The notes: generated by a model not told the origin, from the letters alone. DNA of 64,000 nt from Neptunomonas qingdaonensis (GCF_900113275.1 NZ_FOOU01000013.1:62001-126000), one strand, 5' to 3'. Counted from the first letter of the stretch, positions 33,850-44,688 are shown. Made by a program: numbers and translations.

Positions 33850-35415
33850 TTATCGGTCCTCGTCGTTCAGCAGCGCAGGATCTACCTGCTGTACACCACT
33901 GATCTTTTTAACCATCGTGACGGTCTGCTTCTTAGCACCAAACATATTGGTATCTTCACCACCACCACAACCGTTACCGAAGGTGAAACCACAGCCACCT
34001 CTTTCAGGGAATGCATCCGTAGCAAGTTCACGATGACTGGTAGGTATGACAAAACGGTCTTCGTAGTTGGCAATCGCCAGATAGCGGTACATCTCCTGTA
34101 CCTGCGCTTCTGTCAAATCCACATCTTCCAGCACTTGCAGATTAACTTTACCTTCCACCTGCTCATCACGTTTGTAAGCACGCATCGCTAACAGACGCTT
34201 CAGAGCCAGACGCACGGGTTTTTCATCGCCGGCAGTCAACAAGTTAGCCAGGTATTTAACCGGAATACGCAGTGAATCCACATCCGGAATCGCACCATTC
34301 ATGCCAATAGAGCCGGCATCAGCCGCGGATTGAATCGGGCTTAGTGGTGGTACGTACCAAACCATCGGCAATGTGCGGTATTCAGGATGCAAAGGCAGAG
34401 CCAGCTTCCAGTCCACCGCCATTTTGTAAACCGGTGATCTTTGTGCCGCTGTAATCACGTTATCAGTAACACCATCCAGTTTTGCCTGAGCAATCACTTT
34501 AGGGTCAAACGGATCCAGGAAGATCTCGAGCTGTTTCTCGTACAAGTCCTGTTCACTTCCACTGGCTGCGACTTCTTCAATACGATCAGCGTCATACAAG
34601 AGCACGCCCAGGTAACGGATACGACCTACACAGGTTTCTGAGCAGACAGTCGGCATACCGGATTCAATTCGTGGATAACAGAAAATACACTTCTCTGATT
34701 TACCACTTTTCCAGTTGTAGTAGATCTTTTTGTACGGGCAGCCGCTAACGCACATACGCCAGCCGCGACACTTGTCCTGATCGATCAGGACAATACCGTC
34801 TTCTTCACGTTTGTAGATCGCGCCACTTGGGCAAGAGGCTACACACGCAGGGTTCAGACAGTGCTCGCACAAACGTGGCAAGTACATCATGAAGGTGTTC
34901 TCGAACTGGCCGTAGATCTCCTTCTGTACATTGTCGAAGTTTTTATCTTTGGAGCGTTTAGAGAATTCTGTACCCAGAATCTCTTCCCAGTTCGGGCCCC
35001 ACTCAATTTTCTTCATTCGCTGACCTGTGATCAGTGAACGAGGACGCGCAACCGGCTGGTGTTTACCTTCCGGTGCGTTGTGCAGGTGCTGGTAATCAAA
35101 GTCAAACGGCTCATAGTAATCATCGATCTCTGGCAGATCCGGGTTAGCGAAGATGTTCGCCAACACACGCCATTTGCCACCGATACGCGGTTCTATACTG
35201 CCATCAACTTTACGAACCCAGCCGCCTTTCCATTTTTCCTGGTTTTCCCACTCTTTCGGGTAACCGATGCCGGGTTTGGTTTCTACGTTGTTAAACCAGG
35301 CATATTCAGTCCCTTCACGTGAGGTCCAGACGTTTTTACAGGTAATTGAACAAGTGTGACAACCAATACATTTGTCAAGGTTCAGCACCATACCTACTTG
35401 GGAGCGGATCTTCAT
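33850..35415 (-). CDS. narH: Respiratory nitrate reductase beta subunit
   Basis: NarH carries the electron wire of three [4Fe-4S] and one [3Fe-4S] cluster from NarI to NarG. Cys groups are visible as CIGCHTCSITC (about 16-26), CEHCLNPACVASCP, CRGWRMCVSGCPYKK and KCIFCYPRIESGMPTVCSE. The Trp in CRGWRMC replaces a Cys and marks the [3Fe-4S] site. The length of 521 fits. The narG stop overlaps the narH start by four bases. Confidence 0.98.
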   Translation of the reverse strand: MKIRSQVGMVLNLDKCIGCHTCSITCKNVWTSREGTEYAWFNNVETKPGIGYPKEWENQEKWKGGWVRKVDGSIEPRIGGKWRVLANIFANPDLPEIDDYYEPFDFDYQHLHNAPEGKHQPVARPRSLITGQRMKKIEWGPNWEEILGTEFSKRSKDKNFDNVQKEIYGQFENTFMMYLPRLCEHCLNPACVASCPSGAIYKREEDGIVLIDQDKCRGWRMCVSGCPYKKIYYNWKSGKSEKCIFCYPRIESGMPTVCSETCVGRIRYLGVLLYDADRIEEVAASGSEQDLYEKQLEIFLDPFDPKVIAQAKLDGVTDNVITAAQRSPVYKMAVDWKLALPLHPEYRTLPMVWYVPPLSPIQSAADAGSIGMNGAIPDVDSLRIPVKYLANLLTAGDEKPVRLALKRLLAMRAYKRDEQVEGKVNLQVLEDVDLTEAQVQEMYRYLAIANYEDRFVIPTSHRELATDAFPERGGCGFTFGNGCGGGEDTNMFGAKKQTVTMVKKISGVQQVDPALLNDEDR

Positions 35416-38400
35416 TTCGCTGCCTCCTGAGTGTAATCGTTGTCTTCACCATCTAACCAATCGATATTTTTCATCTTACGCACGATGACAAATTCATCAC
35501 GGTTAGAACCCACAGTACCGTAGTAGTTAAAACCGTACGCTTGCTGTGCATAACCACCAATCATGTGTGTCGGTTTAGGGCATATACGCGTCACCGAATT
35601 ATGAATACCACCACGATTTCCGGTTGTTTCGGAGCCCGGTATGTTGACGATACGTTCCTGTGCGTGATACATCATTGTCATACCAAGTGGCACACGCTGC
35701 GACACCACCGCACGGCAGGCAATCGCGCCGTTCGCGTTAAACACTTCTATCCAATCGTTATCTTCGATACCGGCGCTGGCAGCATCACCTTCACTCATCC
35801 AGACAATCGGACCACCACGCGACAACGTCAGCATCAGCAGGTTATCGGAGTAGGTTGAATGGATACCCCATTTTTGGTGAGGTGTAATAAAGTTCAACGC
35901 GATTTCCGGATTACCGTTGGGCTTTTTGTTCAACAACGGCGCAACAGATTTAGTATTGATCGGCGGACGATAAGAGACAAAGCCCTCACCGAAATCACGC
36001 ATCCATTCATGATCCTGATAGAACTGCTGACGACCGGTAACCGTGCGCCAAGGAATCAACTCATGAACGTTGGTGTAACAAGCGTTGTAAGACACGTGCT
36101 CATCTTCCAGGCCCGACCATGTCGGTGAGGAGATGATTTTACGTGGCTGCGCCTGCACATCACGGAAGCGAATTTTCTCATCCTGTTTAGGTTTTGCTAA
36201 ATGTGTGTGGTCAAGACCGGTCATTTCACTCAACGCGGCCCAGGCTTTGACTGCTACCTGTCCGTTGGTTTCCGGTGCCAGACTCAAAATCATCTCGCAG
36301 GCATCGAGTGCTGTATCCAGTTTAGCTCTGCCTTTATGAATACCTTCTTCGGTATGCGTCCAGTTAAGTTCTTTGAGTAATTTGACTTCGTCTTTGGTAT
36401 CCCAAGCGATGCCTTTACCGCCATTGCCGACATTTTCCAGCAACGGACCAATCGAACTAAAACGCTTATAGGTATTCGGATAATCACGCTCGACCACCAT
36501 CAGATGTGGCATGGAGATACCCGGCACCGGATCACATTCACCTTTTTTCCAATCCATAACACCCATAGGCTGAGCCAGTTCACCCGGCGAGTCATGCTGC
36601 ATTGGCAGAGTCACCAGATCCTGCTCTACACCCAGATGGCCGACACACACTTCTGAGAATTTTTCAGCGATGCCTTTGTAGATATCCCAGTCAGAACGCG
36701 CTTCCCAGGCAGGGTCAGTTGCTGCAGACAATGGATGGATGAACGGATGCATATCCGATGTATTCAGGTCGTCTTTTTCATACCAGGTTGCGGTGGGTAA
36801 CACGATATCTGAGTACAGACACGTAGTAGACATACGGAAGTCCAGAGTCACCAGCAGATCAACTTTGCCTTCAGCTCCTTCTTCATGCCATACAATATCT
36901 TCCGGTTTTTTAGTGCCCGCTTCGCCCAGGTCCTTGTTCATCACACCATGAGTGGTACCTAACAGGTATTTCAGCAGGTATTCATGCCCCTTACCGGACG
37001 AGCCTAGTAAGTTAGAGCGCCAGATAAACATGTTACGCGGAAAGTTTTTCGGATTATCCGGATCTTCACAGGCAAAGTTGATTGCGCCTGATTTCAGTTG
37101 ATCAACCGTGTAGTCCTGAGGCGTTTTACCGGCCGCTTCAGCGGCTTTAGTAATGCTCAGCGGGTTAAGGTCCAGCTGCGGAGCTGATGGCAACCAACCC
37201 ATGCGTTCTGCACGAATGTTGTAATCAATCAAACTACCTGTCCACTTCGATTTATCAGCCAAGGGCGATAAAATCTCAGTCACATCCAGCTTCTCATAAC
37301 GCCACTGGCTTGAGTGATTATAGAAGAAAGAGGTACCGTTCATGTGACGCGGTGGACGCTGCCAATCCAGACCAAAGGCTAACGGTGTCCAACCTGTCTG
37401 AGGACGTAGTTTTTCCTGACCGACGTAATGCGCCCAACCACCACCTGACTGCCCGACACAACCACACATGATTAACATGTTCATCAGGCCACGGTAGTTC
37501 ATGTCCATGTGATACCAGTGGTTCATACCGGCACCCACGATGATCATGGAGCGACCTTTGGTTTTATTCGCTGTATCGGCAAATTCCCGCGCAATCTGAA
37601 TCGCAACTTTACGATCCACACCGGTGATCTGCTCCTGCCATGCAGGTGTATATGGCGCGTTATCATCGTAGCTGGTTGCAACAAAATCCCCACCTAGCCC
37701 ACGATCGATACCGTAGTTAGCCATCATCAAGTCATAGACTGTTACCAGTAGTGACTCTGAACCGTCCGCTAATTTGACACGTTTGGCTGGAAGGTTGTGG
37801 TGGATAATGTCAGAGAAACTGTTATGCGAGAAATGCTCGTGCTCCACACCGCCGAAGTAAGGGAAGCCGACAGACGCAATCTCATCATGGCTATCCAACA
37901 AACTCATTTTCAGCGTCGTTGACCGACCTTCAAGACCTTCTTTCTGCTCGATATTCCATTTACCCTTCTCGCCCCAACGAAAACCAATAGAGCCATTAGG
38001 CACTACATAGCTATCCGTTGCTTCATCGTAAGCAACGGTTTTCCATTTAGGGTTATTGTCCTGACCCATATTGCCATCGAAGTCAGAAGCACGGATAAAG
38101 CGACCCGCAGCGTAAGAGCCATCTTCGCGCTGCTCCAACTGTACCAGGAATGGCATATCCGTATAGTCACGGCAGTATTCAGTAAAGTAGGCACTTGGAT
38201 TATCAACGTGGAACTCTTTCAGAATAACGTGGCCGAATGCCATCGCCAGTGCAGCATCGGTACCCTGCTTAGGGTTCAACCACTGATCACACAATTTTGA
38301 AACTTCAGCATAATCAGGTGTAATCGATACTGTTTTCGTACCTTTATAACGTACTTCGGTAAAAAAGTGAGCATCCGGTGTACGTGTCTGAGGAACGTTA

Positions 38401-39161
38401 GATCCCCAGGCAATAATGTAGTTAGAGTTATACCAGTCCGCTGATTCAGGAACATCTGTCTGCTCACCCCAGGTCATAGGAGACGCAGGCGGCAGATCGC
38501 AGTACCAATCATAAAAGCTCAGACAGACGCCACCAATCAACGACAGATAACGCGCACCCGCGGCATAAGAGACCATCGACATCGCAGGAATCGGCGAGAA
38601 GCCAATCACGCGATCTGGACCGTATTCTTTAATGGTGTAAGTATTTGCAGCGGCGATGATTTCGTTTACTTCATCCCAGCTAGAGCGTACAAAACCACCC
38701 TGGCCACGCATCGACTTGTAAGATGTTGCTTTAGCAGAGTCTTCAACAATAGATGCCCATGCTTCTACCGGCTCTTTAGTGGCACGTGCTTCACGCCACA
38801 ACTTGATCAGGCGCTTACGTACGGTTGGATACTTAAGACGGTTGGCACTATAGATATACCATGAATAACTGGCACCACGAGGACAACCACGCGGCTCATG
38901 GTTTGGCAGATCAGGGCGTGTACGCGGGTAATCTGTCTGCTGAGTTTCCCAGGTAATCAGACCATTCTTAACGTAGATTTTCCAGCTACAAGAACCCGTA
39001 CAGTTAACTCCGTGAGTGGAACGGACGATTTTGTCATGCTGCCAGCGCTGACGATATCCATCTTCCCATTCACGGCTTTCTTTAACAGTTTCCCCATGCC
39101 CATTAGCAAAGGTGCTCTGCTTTTTCTTCAGAAATCTTAGTCGATCGAGCAAATGACTCAT
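35412..39161 (-). CDS. narG: Respiratory nitrate reductase alpha subunit
   Basis: NarG is the Mo-bisMGD catalytic subunit that reduces nitrate to nitrite on the cytoplasmic face. FS0 ligands are in the H-x3-C-x3-C motif HGVNCTGSCSWKIYV and in EPRGCPRG. The Mo ligand Asp is in YCDLPPASP. The N-terminus RLRFLKKK is the degenerate twin-arginine-like signal kept by cytoplasmic NarG proteins. The 1249 residues match the family (about 1250). GGAG precedes the start. An FNR/Dnr box lies about 190 bases upstream. It is first in narGHJI-ppi-can. Confidence 0.98.
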   Translation of the reverse strand: MSHLLDRLRFLKKKQSTFANGHGETVKESREWEDGYRQRWQHDKIVRSTHGVNCTGSCSWKIYVKNGLITWETQQTDYPRTRPDLPNHEPRGCPRGASYSWYIYSANRLKYPTVRKRLIKLWREARATKEPVEAWASIVEDSAKATSYKSMRGQGGFVRSSWDEVNEIIAAANTYTIKEYGPDRVIGFSPIPAMSMVSYAAGARYLSLIGGVCLSFYDWYCDLPPASPMTWGEQTDVPESADWYNSNYIIAWGSNVPQTRTPDAHFFTEVRYKGTKTVSITPDYAEVSKLCDQWLNPKQGTDAALAMAFGHVILKEFHVDNPSAYFTEYCRDYTDMPFLVQLEQREDGSYAAGRFIRASDFDGNMGQDNNPKWKTVAYDEATDSYVVPNGSIGFRWGEKGKWNIEQKEGLEGRSTTLKMSLLDSHDEIASVGFPYFGGVEHEHFSHNSFSDIIHHNLPAKRVKLADGSESLLVTVYDLMMANYGIDRGLGGDFVATSYDDNAPYTPAWQEQITGVDRKVAIQIAREFADTANKTKGRSMIIVGAGMNHWYHMDMNYRGLMNMLIMCGCVGQSGGGWAHYVGQEKLRPQTGWTPLAFGLDWQRPPRHMNGTSFFYNHSSQWRYEKLDVTEILSPLADKSKWTGSLIDYNIRAERMGWLPSAPQLDLNPLSITKAAEAAGKTPQDYTVDQLKSGAINFACEDPDNPKNFPRNMFIWRSNLLGSSGKGHEYLLKYLLGTTHGVMNKDLGEAGTKKPEDIVWHEEGAEGKVDLLVTLDFRMSTTCLYSDIVLPTATWYEKDDLNTSDMHPFIHPLSAATDPAWEARSDWDIYKGIAEKFSEVCVGHLGVEQDLVTLPMQHDSPGELAQPMGVMDWKKGECDPVPGISMPHLMVVERDYPNTYKRFSSIGPLLENVGNGGKGIAWDTKDEVKLLKELNWTHTEEGIHKGRAKLDTALDACEMILSLAPETNGQVAVKAWAALSEMTGLDHTHLAKPKQDEKIRFRDVQAQPRKIISSPTWSGLEDEHVSYNACYTNVHELIPWRTVTGRQQFYQDHEWMRDFGEGFVSYRPPINTKSVAPLLNKKPNGNPEIALNFITPHQKWGIHSTYSDNLLMLTLSRGGPIVWMSEGDAASAGIEDNDWIEVFNANGAIACRAVVSQRVPLGMTMMYHAQERIVNIPGSETTGNRGGIHNSVTRICPKPTHMIGGYAQQAYGFNYYGTVGSNRDEFVIVRKMKNIDWLDGEDNDYTQEAAK

Positions 39162-39543
39162 TTTATTCTCTCCTGAAACCGCTAGGTCAGGACGGGGCAG
39201 AACCCCGAGCCGTTTTATTAATACGCCGGCAGTGTTAGCTGTCTTGAGCGTATACCGATTTATCCGGTCATAAGACTGTTCTTACATCCCTGCAAAACAC
39301 GTCCTATTGCTTACTGTGGGCCAACAATAACCCCTTTATTGGCTAAAACTTGTTGATCTACATCAACACTAGGCAAAAGCATAACGACTCCTAACCCCCT
39401 GAATACCACTTTGGTGATACACCGAATTACGAGAATAAATTATTGTTTTAAAAGAGAAAGCAGATGTAAAACAGCTGACTTTTTTATTCTTAAATCACAA
39501 TGCAGTGTTTTTGTGGGTAGTCAGAAAATTATAGAAACTCAAA
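39162..39543. other. narG leader and promoter region
   Basis: Apart from the FNR-type promoter listed separately, the region holds about 160 bases between that promoter and the narG start, enough for a long leader. I could not place convincing NarL heptamer pairs, though narXL nearby makes them likely. Confidence 0.5.
39324..39366 (-). promoter_or_regulatory. FNR/Dnr-dependent promoter of narGHJI
   Basis: A perfect FNR box, TTGAT-CTAC-ATCAA (39353-39366), is followed on the minus strand by TATTGT (39329-39324) as -10. The box-to-hexamer spacing is within a base of the class II -41.5 arrangement. This implies induction under low oxygen or NO by an FNR/ANR/Dnr protein, for example the dnr product in this window. 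Confidence 0.82.
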
Positions 39544-39571
39544 ACAAAAAAAGAGCCCGTTACGGGCTCTT
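39544..39571 (-). terminator. Terminator of narK2
   Basis: Arms AAGAGCCCG and CGGGCTCTT around a 3-base loop, with a T-run on the minus strand, 35 bases past the narK2 stop. It separates the transporter unit from narGHJI, so narG uses its own promoter. Confidence 0.88.
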
Positions 39572-39605
39572 CAGAAGGAAAGTCAGCATGCTTAACTGAT
39601 CATGC

Positions 39606-41210
39606 TTATGGGTTCTTAAATTCAGCTTTAGGACCGAGGTAAAACCACCAGTTCAATGCCAAACAGAGCAAGTAAAATACTGCAAAGCCATATAACGCCA
39701 TTTCCGGTGTAGCCAGCTTGATCTGCTCACCAAACACCTGAGGGATAACAAAAGCACCGTAAGCAGCCACCGCAGAAGTCCAACCCAATGCAGGACCGGC
39801 CTGCTCTTTCGGGAACACCATCGCAATCGTACGGAAAGTAGAGCCGTTACCAATACCAGTGGCAGCAAACAACACTAAGAAAAGACCTAAGAATGGTACA
39901 AAATAATCTTCAGGCGTCGCTGACTGATAAGCGTCTTTAAGGAAGTAAGCAACACCCAGCGCACTGGCAATCATCACGATCGATACATAATGTGTTACAC
40001 GTGCACCGCCCATTTTATCGGCCATCCAACCACCAATAGGACGAATAAAGGCACCGATAAACGGCCCCATCCAGGCAAACATTAATGCAGACGGGCCATT
40101 AGCATTGATCACATTGTGCGTCATTACGCCATCCACGAGGATGTGCTGATAACCGAATACTACTTTGATTGCCAATGCGAAGCCTGCAGAGTAACCAATA
40201 AAACTACCGAAAGTACTGGTATAGATAACACTCATTACCCAGGTATGTTTGTTCTCAAAGATTTTAAACTGACGCTTCAGGTTAGGCTTGATATCCCCCG
40301 GCACCATCTTCATCAAGACAACAGTAAAGAACAGTATTCCCAGAATCACAAACCATTTAGCCCAGCCAGGCGCACCCAAACCCGTAGGCGCAGGCAGAAT
40401 AATGAAAAGCCCGACCGCCGCTGTAAAGAAGCCGATCAACAACAACCCCAACACTTTAGACATCGCGCCCACAGGAGAACCGATATCAGGTGAAACATCA
40501 TCCGTACGGATGTTGTTCATGCCAAACCAGCCCGCTATCGCGAGCGGTATTAATAGCACCAACCAGACAAAGCCCGCATTGTGGATATATGTTTCAGTAC
40601 CGGCCGGAATTTTACCGATCAAAGTCCCTGAAGTATTTTCCAGAATCATCGGCTCACCACCGAAAATACCGAATGTCATCACCAGCGGTACCAGTATCTG
40701 CATGGTGGTTACACCCGCATTACCCAGACCCGCATTCAAACCCAGCGCTAAACCCTGCTGCTTCTTAGGAAAAAAGAAGCTGATATTAGACATGGATGAC
40801 GCAAAGTTACCGCCACCAATACCCGACAAGAACGCCAGCAACTGGAATACCCACAGTGGCGTATTCTGATCCTGCAAGGCGAAACCCGTACCGATAGCAG
40901 GAATCATCAAGAGCGCTGTCGTAAAGAAGATGGTATTTCGCCCACCCGCTATTCGGATAAAGAAGCTACTCGGTATTCGCAAGGTCGCCCCTGTTAACCC
41001 CGCTATCGCCGCTAAGGTAAAGAGTTCCGCTTTAGCAAAAGGAAAGCCGAGGTTAAGCATTTGTACCGTAATGATGCCCCAGTACAACCAGACGGCGAAG
41101 CCACACAATAGGCTGGGGATCGAAATCCAGAGGTTACGGCTAGCCACAGCCTTCCCTTCAGACTCCCAGAATTGTTCATCTTCTACGTCCCATTTTTTTA
41201 TATCAGACAT
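39606..41210 (-). CDS. narK2: Nitrate/nitrite antiporter, NarK2 type
   Basis: The protein is an MFS transporter with 12 TM helices and 534 residues. The nitrate-porter signature is visible in FASSMSNISFFFP, KKQQGLALGLNAGLGN and, in the second half, GWTSAVAAYGAFVIPQVFG. The N-terminal cytosolic extension (DIKKWDVEDEQFWESEGK) is typical of NarK2/NarU-type nitrate/nitrite exchangers. It has GGAG eight bases before the ATG. narK1 lies 106 bases upstream on the same strand, as in pseudomonad narK1K2GHJI clusters. Confidence 0.94.
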   Translation of the reverse strand: MSDIKKWDVEDEQFWESEGKAVASRNLWISIPSLLCGFAVWLYWGIITVQMLNLGFPFAKAELFTLAAIAGLTGATLRIPSSFFIRIAGGRNTIFFTTALLMIPAIGTGFALQDQNTPLWVFQLLAFLSGIGGGNFASSMSNISFFFPKKQQGLALGLNAGLGNAGVTTMQILVPLVMTFGIFGGEPMILENTSGTLIGKIPAGTETYIHNAGFVWLVLLIPLAIAGWFGMNNIRTDDVSPDIGSPVGAMSKVLGLLLIGFFTAAVGLFIILPAPTGLGAPGWAKWFVILGILFFTVVLMKMVPGDIKPNLKRQFKIFENKHTWVMSVIYTSTFGSFIGYSAGFALAIKVVFGYQHILVDGVMTHNVINANGPSALMFAWMGPFIGAFIRPIGGWMADKMGGARVTHYVSIVMIASALGVAYFLKDAYQSATPEDYFVPFLGLFLVLFAATGIGNGSTFRTIAMVFPKEQAGPALGWTSAVAAYGAFVIPQVFGEQIKLATPEMALYGFAVFYLLCLALNWWFYLGPKAEFKNP

Positions 41211-41316
41211 ATTTTTTCTCCAGAGTGAACACAGCGGTAGCCTAATGACACCATTTGTATTCGATCTACATAAACTAAAAACACTCTAATATCTGCCTGC
41301 TTTATCGCAGCAGATA

Positions 41317-42612
41317 TCAGTCATTTACAACCTCAGAATCTTCTTTCAGAAAGTTATTGCGGATCGCTTCCTGCAATCGAGTACGTCGCTCTTCGATGGA
41401 GATGCCGTAGTACATTACGCACATACATACTGCCAACACACCATAGAGCAACATAAAGCAGGAGCTACGAACCCCCAACGTATCGGCCATCAGACCGAAC
41501 AGGATTGGCAGTAAAAAACCGCCAATCGCACCCAGCATGCCTACCATGCCACCCACCACACCCATTCTTTCGGGATAGTAGTCGTAGACAAGTCGAAACA
41601 CGCTGGCCTTCCCAAAGCCCATAGCCACACCCATCACCATCACTAAAGCAGTAAACAACCAGACCGGCATATCAATCACGAAAGTCGTGTCCTCACGAAT
41701 TCCGTGAACCGTCATGGTGGTAGGGGGATAGGAAAGGAAAAACAGGCAAACAAGACAGACCCAGAAGACGCTCCAATTAACATGTCGAGCACCTAACTGA
41801 TCTGCACTCCAGCCTCCCAAAATACGTGTCAGCGCACCCGGGAGGGTAAACATCAATGTCAGAAACGAAGCCGTCTGGATATCCAGACCATAATGGCTGA
41901 CATAATAATCCGGCAGCCACAATGCGAGCGAAATAAAGCCTCCAAATACAAAGAAATAATAAAGCCCAAAGCGCCACACACGCGCATCTGACAAAGGCTT
42001 CATTTGTTCGGCTAACTTATAAATACGACGCGGCTGACGTGCCGTTTGCTGATCTTCATCAGTTAACATCCAGAACAAAAAGGCTAGCAGCAGCAGCACA
42101 ACCCCGTAAGCCGTCGGAGCCATTCGCCAGCCGTAAGCAATAATCACTAAGGGTGCAATCAGGTTTGTAATAGCAGCACCCAGATTACCTGCGCCAAAAA
42201 TCCCCATTGCCAAACCTTGAGAACGCTCACTGGAACGCGAAGAGACGAAGTGGATACCCACACTAAACATACTTCCGGATGCACCCACCCCCAAACCTAA
42301 CAGCAAATAGTGATTAAAGCTGGAAGCATAAGAAAACAGAAATAACGGAACACTGACGAATAGCAACAGGGCAACAATCAGCTTTCGGCTCCCCCAGCGT
42401 TCAGCCAAAATACCCATTGGCAATCGCAGCAAAGCGCCCGTCAGAATTGGCGTCGCTACCAGCACTCCGAATTCTGTTTCAGAAAGCCCTAATTCGTTCT
42501 TAATTTGTAAGCCAATAACAGACACCAACGTCCAAACCGCAAAACATGCAGAAAAGGCCAGTGTGGCCATCGCAATCGCGGAAATTTGCTGCTGGTGACT
42601 GTTGGCTATCAT
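41317..42612 (-). CDS. narK1: Nitrate transporter, NarK1 type
   Basis: The protein is a 431-residue, 12-TM MFS protein with FAVWTLVSVIGLQIKNELGL, RLPMGILAERWGSRK and GASGSMFSVGIHFVSSRS. The shorter length and lack of an N-terminal extension fit NarK1-type proton/nitrate symporters, used to start nitrate respiration before nitrite builds up. A TTG five codons upstream is possible; I use the ATG. It diverges from narX over a shared FNR box, so sensor and transporter would be switched on together. Confidence 0.93.
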   Translation of the reverse strand: MIANSHQQQISAIAMATLAFSACFAVWTLVSVIGLQIKNELGLSETEFGVLVATPILTGALLRLPMGILAERWGSRKLIVALLLFVSVPLFLFSYASSFNHYLLLGLGVGASGSMFSVGIHFVSSRSSERSQGLAMGIFGAGNLGAAITNLIAPLVIIAYGWRMAPTAYGVVLLLLAFLFWMLTDEDQQTARQPRRIYKLAEQMKPLSDARVWRFGLYYFFVFGGFISLALWLPDYYVSHYGLDIQTASFLTLMFTLPGALTRILGGWSADQLGARHVNWSVFWVCLVCLFFLSYPPTTMTVHGIREDTTFVIDMPVWLFTALVMVMGVAMGFGKASVFRLVYDYYPERMGVVGGMVGMLGAIGGFLLPILFGLMADTLGVRSSCFMLLYGVLAVCMCVMYYGISIEERRTRLQEAIRNNFLKEDSEVVND

Positions 42613-42637
42613 CGAACACCCGTTCAACGTTATAGGA

Positions 42638-42720
42638 ATGGGTATAAAGGTAAGCCCGTAGCCGTTATATTTTGTTGATCGAAATCAAAGCCTAACCTTA
42701 TGATTAAAGTCGGTTTTTAT
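42638..42720. promoter_or_regulatory. Shared FNR/Dnr box between narK1 and narX
   Basis: The perfect box TTGAT-CGAA-ATCAA (42675-42688) lies between divergent genes. A TTTTAT hexamer toward narX (42715-42720) and a TTTATA hexamer toward narK1 (42648-42643, minus strand) are each 36 bases from its centre, so one site may serve both promoters. A NarL-like heptamer TACCCAT (minus strand, 42644-42638) lies near the narK1 start site. Confidence 0.78.
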
Positions 42721-42784
42721 CAAAATACCACTTTATGAGTACTCCTCATGCTCTTTGTAAGAGCATGATTTTGCTGGTATTTTG
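42721..42784 (+). other. Nested inverted repeats in the narX leader
   Basis: Outer arms CAAAATACCA (42721-42730) and TGGTATTTTG (42775-42784) enclose an inner hairpin TCATGCTCTT/AAGAGCATGA (42746-42768) followed by TTTT. Both stems are perfect over 10 bp. The structure begins where the FNR box predicts the narX transcript to start. The inner hairpin plus T-run looks like an attenuator. Confidence 0.7.
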
Positions 42785-42870
42785 CAACGAGTTTACGTAA
42801 AACATATAGAAAGCCGTTTACATCGATCTCTTTGTGAGTATCCGGCAGTATCTGGGGCAGAAATACACGC

Positions 42871-44688
42871 ATGCACTTCTTCAAACAATCTATCATTGCC
42901 CGATTAGGCGCTGCGATGCTGGCGATCAGTATTATGGCCGTTGTCAGTATGGTCGTCTCTGTGATCGTGGCAGAAAGCACGCAGGGGGATGCTGCGGGGA
43001 TCAATGTGGCCGGATCTCTGCGTATGCAATCTTACCGAATCATTGCTGAAACCAGCCAGCTATCCCAAGACCCAAGTGATGAAAAGCTCAGTAAAGTACA
43101 ATTATCCATATCCGAATTCGAAAAGCGTATCAATAGCCCCATTCTCGTAGCAGTCATTCCTCAAGATGGAGCGCATGAACTCTATAACCTTCATAATAAT
43201 CTCATTAAAGACTGGCATGAACTGATCCTCCCTTCTCTGCAGAAAGTAATGATCAACACGTCAGCTACACCCCATTATATTGACTTAATAGAAAAGTTTG
43301 TCCACAGAATCGATGCAATGGTATTGCTACTAGAACGCAGTACCGAGTCAAAAATAAAACTGCTCAGTCTGGTTCAGGGCGTCAGCTTATTCATGACGGT
43401 ACTGATTATCTTTATCGCGATGCTGGATATCAAGAATAATGTCGTTGGACCCTTGCAGGCGCTGGTACAGATGGCCCGCCGTGCAAGCCGTGGAGACCTG
43501 ACCGCGCGGGTAGAATATGAAAGCCAGGATGAATTAGGCGTGCTGGGTGATTCATTCAACCATATGGCCGAAGAGCTTTCAAAAATCTATACCGACCTTG
43601 AGCAACGGGTAGAAAGAAAAACAGCGCTGGTGCAACAATCCAATGAGTCTTTGCAGCTACTTTATGACACGACTCGCTGTTTTAACCGAAAAGAAGATAT
43701 ATGCCGTCGCCTTATGCCGGTGATGCAGCAGCTAGAAGCAGTAAGCCCGTTTGGCCCTATAGACGTGTCGCTGTGCGAGCCCAATAATAAGAAAAGCTAT
43801 CGAGAGATCTCGACTCAAGCCACCTCAAGACCCGAGGATTGTCGGGTACTCAGTTGCAATAGCTGCATAGTGCAGGACTTGGACCCGCGATTGCATAAAA
43901 CGCTATCCCTACCCATCCAAACACGCGAAACTTATTTTGGTGAGTTCAAAGCACAATTCCTTCCGCACTCACCTCCCAATCCATCTGATATCAAACTGAT
44001 AGAAACCATTGTAGAAAATCTGGCAACTTCGATGTCGCTTGAATTAAAAGCAGAGCAGGAACAAAAGCTATCATTGAATGAAGAGCGGGCAGTTATCGCC
44101 AGAGAATTGCATGACTCATTAGCACAGTCTCTTTCATACCTGAAAATGCAAGTCACTCGATTACAGATATTACGTAAAAAAGATTCTACAGCAGGACAAA
44201 TTGACGATGTGGTTGATGAACTGAAAGAAGGGCTTAATAACGCTTATCGGCAACTTCGTGAACTACTTACCACCTTTCGCCTCAAACTTGATGAGCCAGG
44301 ATTAGAGCACGCTGTAGACACCACTATCAATGAATTTTCCGAGCGATTAGGCTTACAAATAAACTATCAATACAGTATTCCTCACATCACACTCACCCCG
44401 AATGAAGAGATTCATCTGCTTCAGCTACTCAGGGAAGCGCTCGCCAATGTAGTTAAACATGCACAGGCGACTGAAGTCAGTGTGAGTATCAGGGCAGAGA
44501 AAGAAAACATATCGCTCTGCATCGAAGATAATGGTATCGGTCTGCCTGAAAATAAAGAGCAAACCAACCATTACGGGTTGGTCATTATGCAAGACCGGGC
44601 CGCCACGATAAATGGCCAGTTGAGTGTTGAAAACCAACCGAGCGGCGGCACCCGTGTTCTGTTAACATTTAAAACAAAACATCATTGA
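42871..44688 (+). CDS. narX: Nitrate/nitrite sensor histidine kinase NarX
   Basis: NarX senses periplasmic nitrate and phosphorylates NarL. Layout: TM1 (about 8-34), a periplasmic helical domain with the nitrate-binding P-box [11 protein letters not shown] (Arg51), TM2 (about 165-187), HAMP (about 190-245), a central region with a Cys cluster (CRVLSCNSC, 324-332), then a HisKA_3 domain with H414 ([11 protein letters not shown]) and a HATPase (DNGIGLPE). The length of 605 is normal. The narL gene follows 35 bases later. The ribosome site before the chosen ATG is weak. Confidence 0.95.
   Translation: MHFFKQSIIARLGAAMLAISIMAVVSMVVSVIVAESTQGDAAGINVAGSLRMQSYRIIAETSQLSQDPSDEKLSKVQLSISEFEKRINSPILVAVIPQDGAHELYNLHNNLIKDWHELILPSLQKVMINTSATPHYIDLIEKFVHRIDAMVLLLERSTESKIKLLSLVQGVSLFMTVLIIFIAMLDIKNNVVGPLQALVQMARRASRGDLTARVEYESQDELGVLGDSFNHMAEELSKIYTDLEQRVERKTALVQQSNESLQLLYDTTRCFNRKEDICRRLMPVMQQLEAVSPFGPIDVSLCEPNNKKSYREISTQATSRPEDCRVLSCNSCIVQDLDPRLHKTLSLPIQTRETYFGEFKAQFLPHSPPNPSDIKLIETIVENLATSMSLELKAEQEQKLSLNEERAVIARELHDSLAQSLSYLKMQVTRLQILRKKDSTAGQIDDVVDELKEGLNNAYRQLRELLTTFRLKLDEPGLEHAVDTTINEFSERLGLQINYQYSIPHITLTPNEEIHLLQLLREALANVVKHAQATEVSVSIRAEKENISLCIEDNGIGLPENKEQTNHYGLVIMQDRAATINGQLSVENQPSGGTRVLLTFKTKHH

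Noticed and set aside
35541-39140. Multiple open frames opposite narG and narH
   Set aside because: They are shadows of long, fully supported minus-strand genes.
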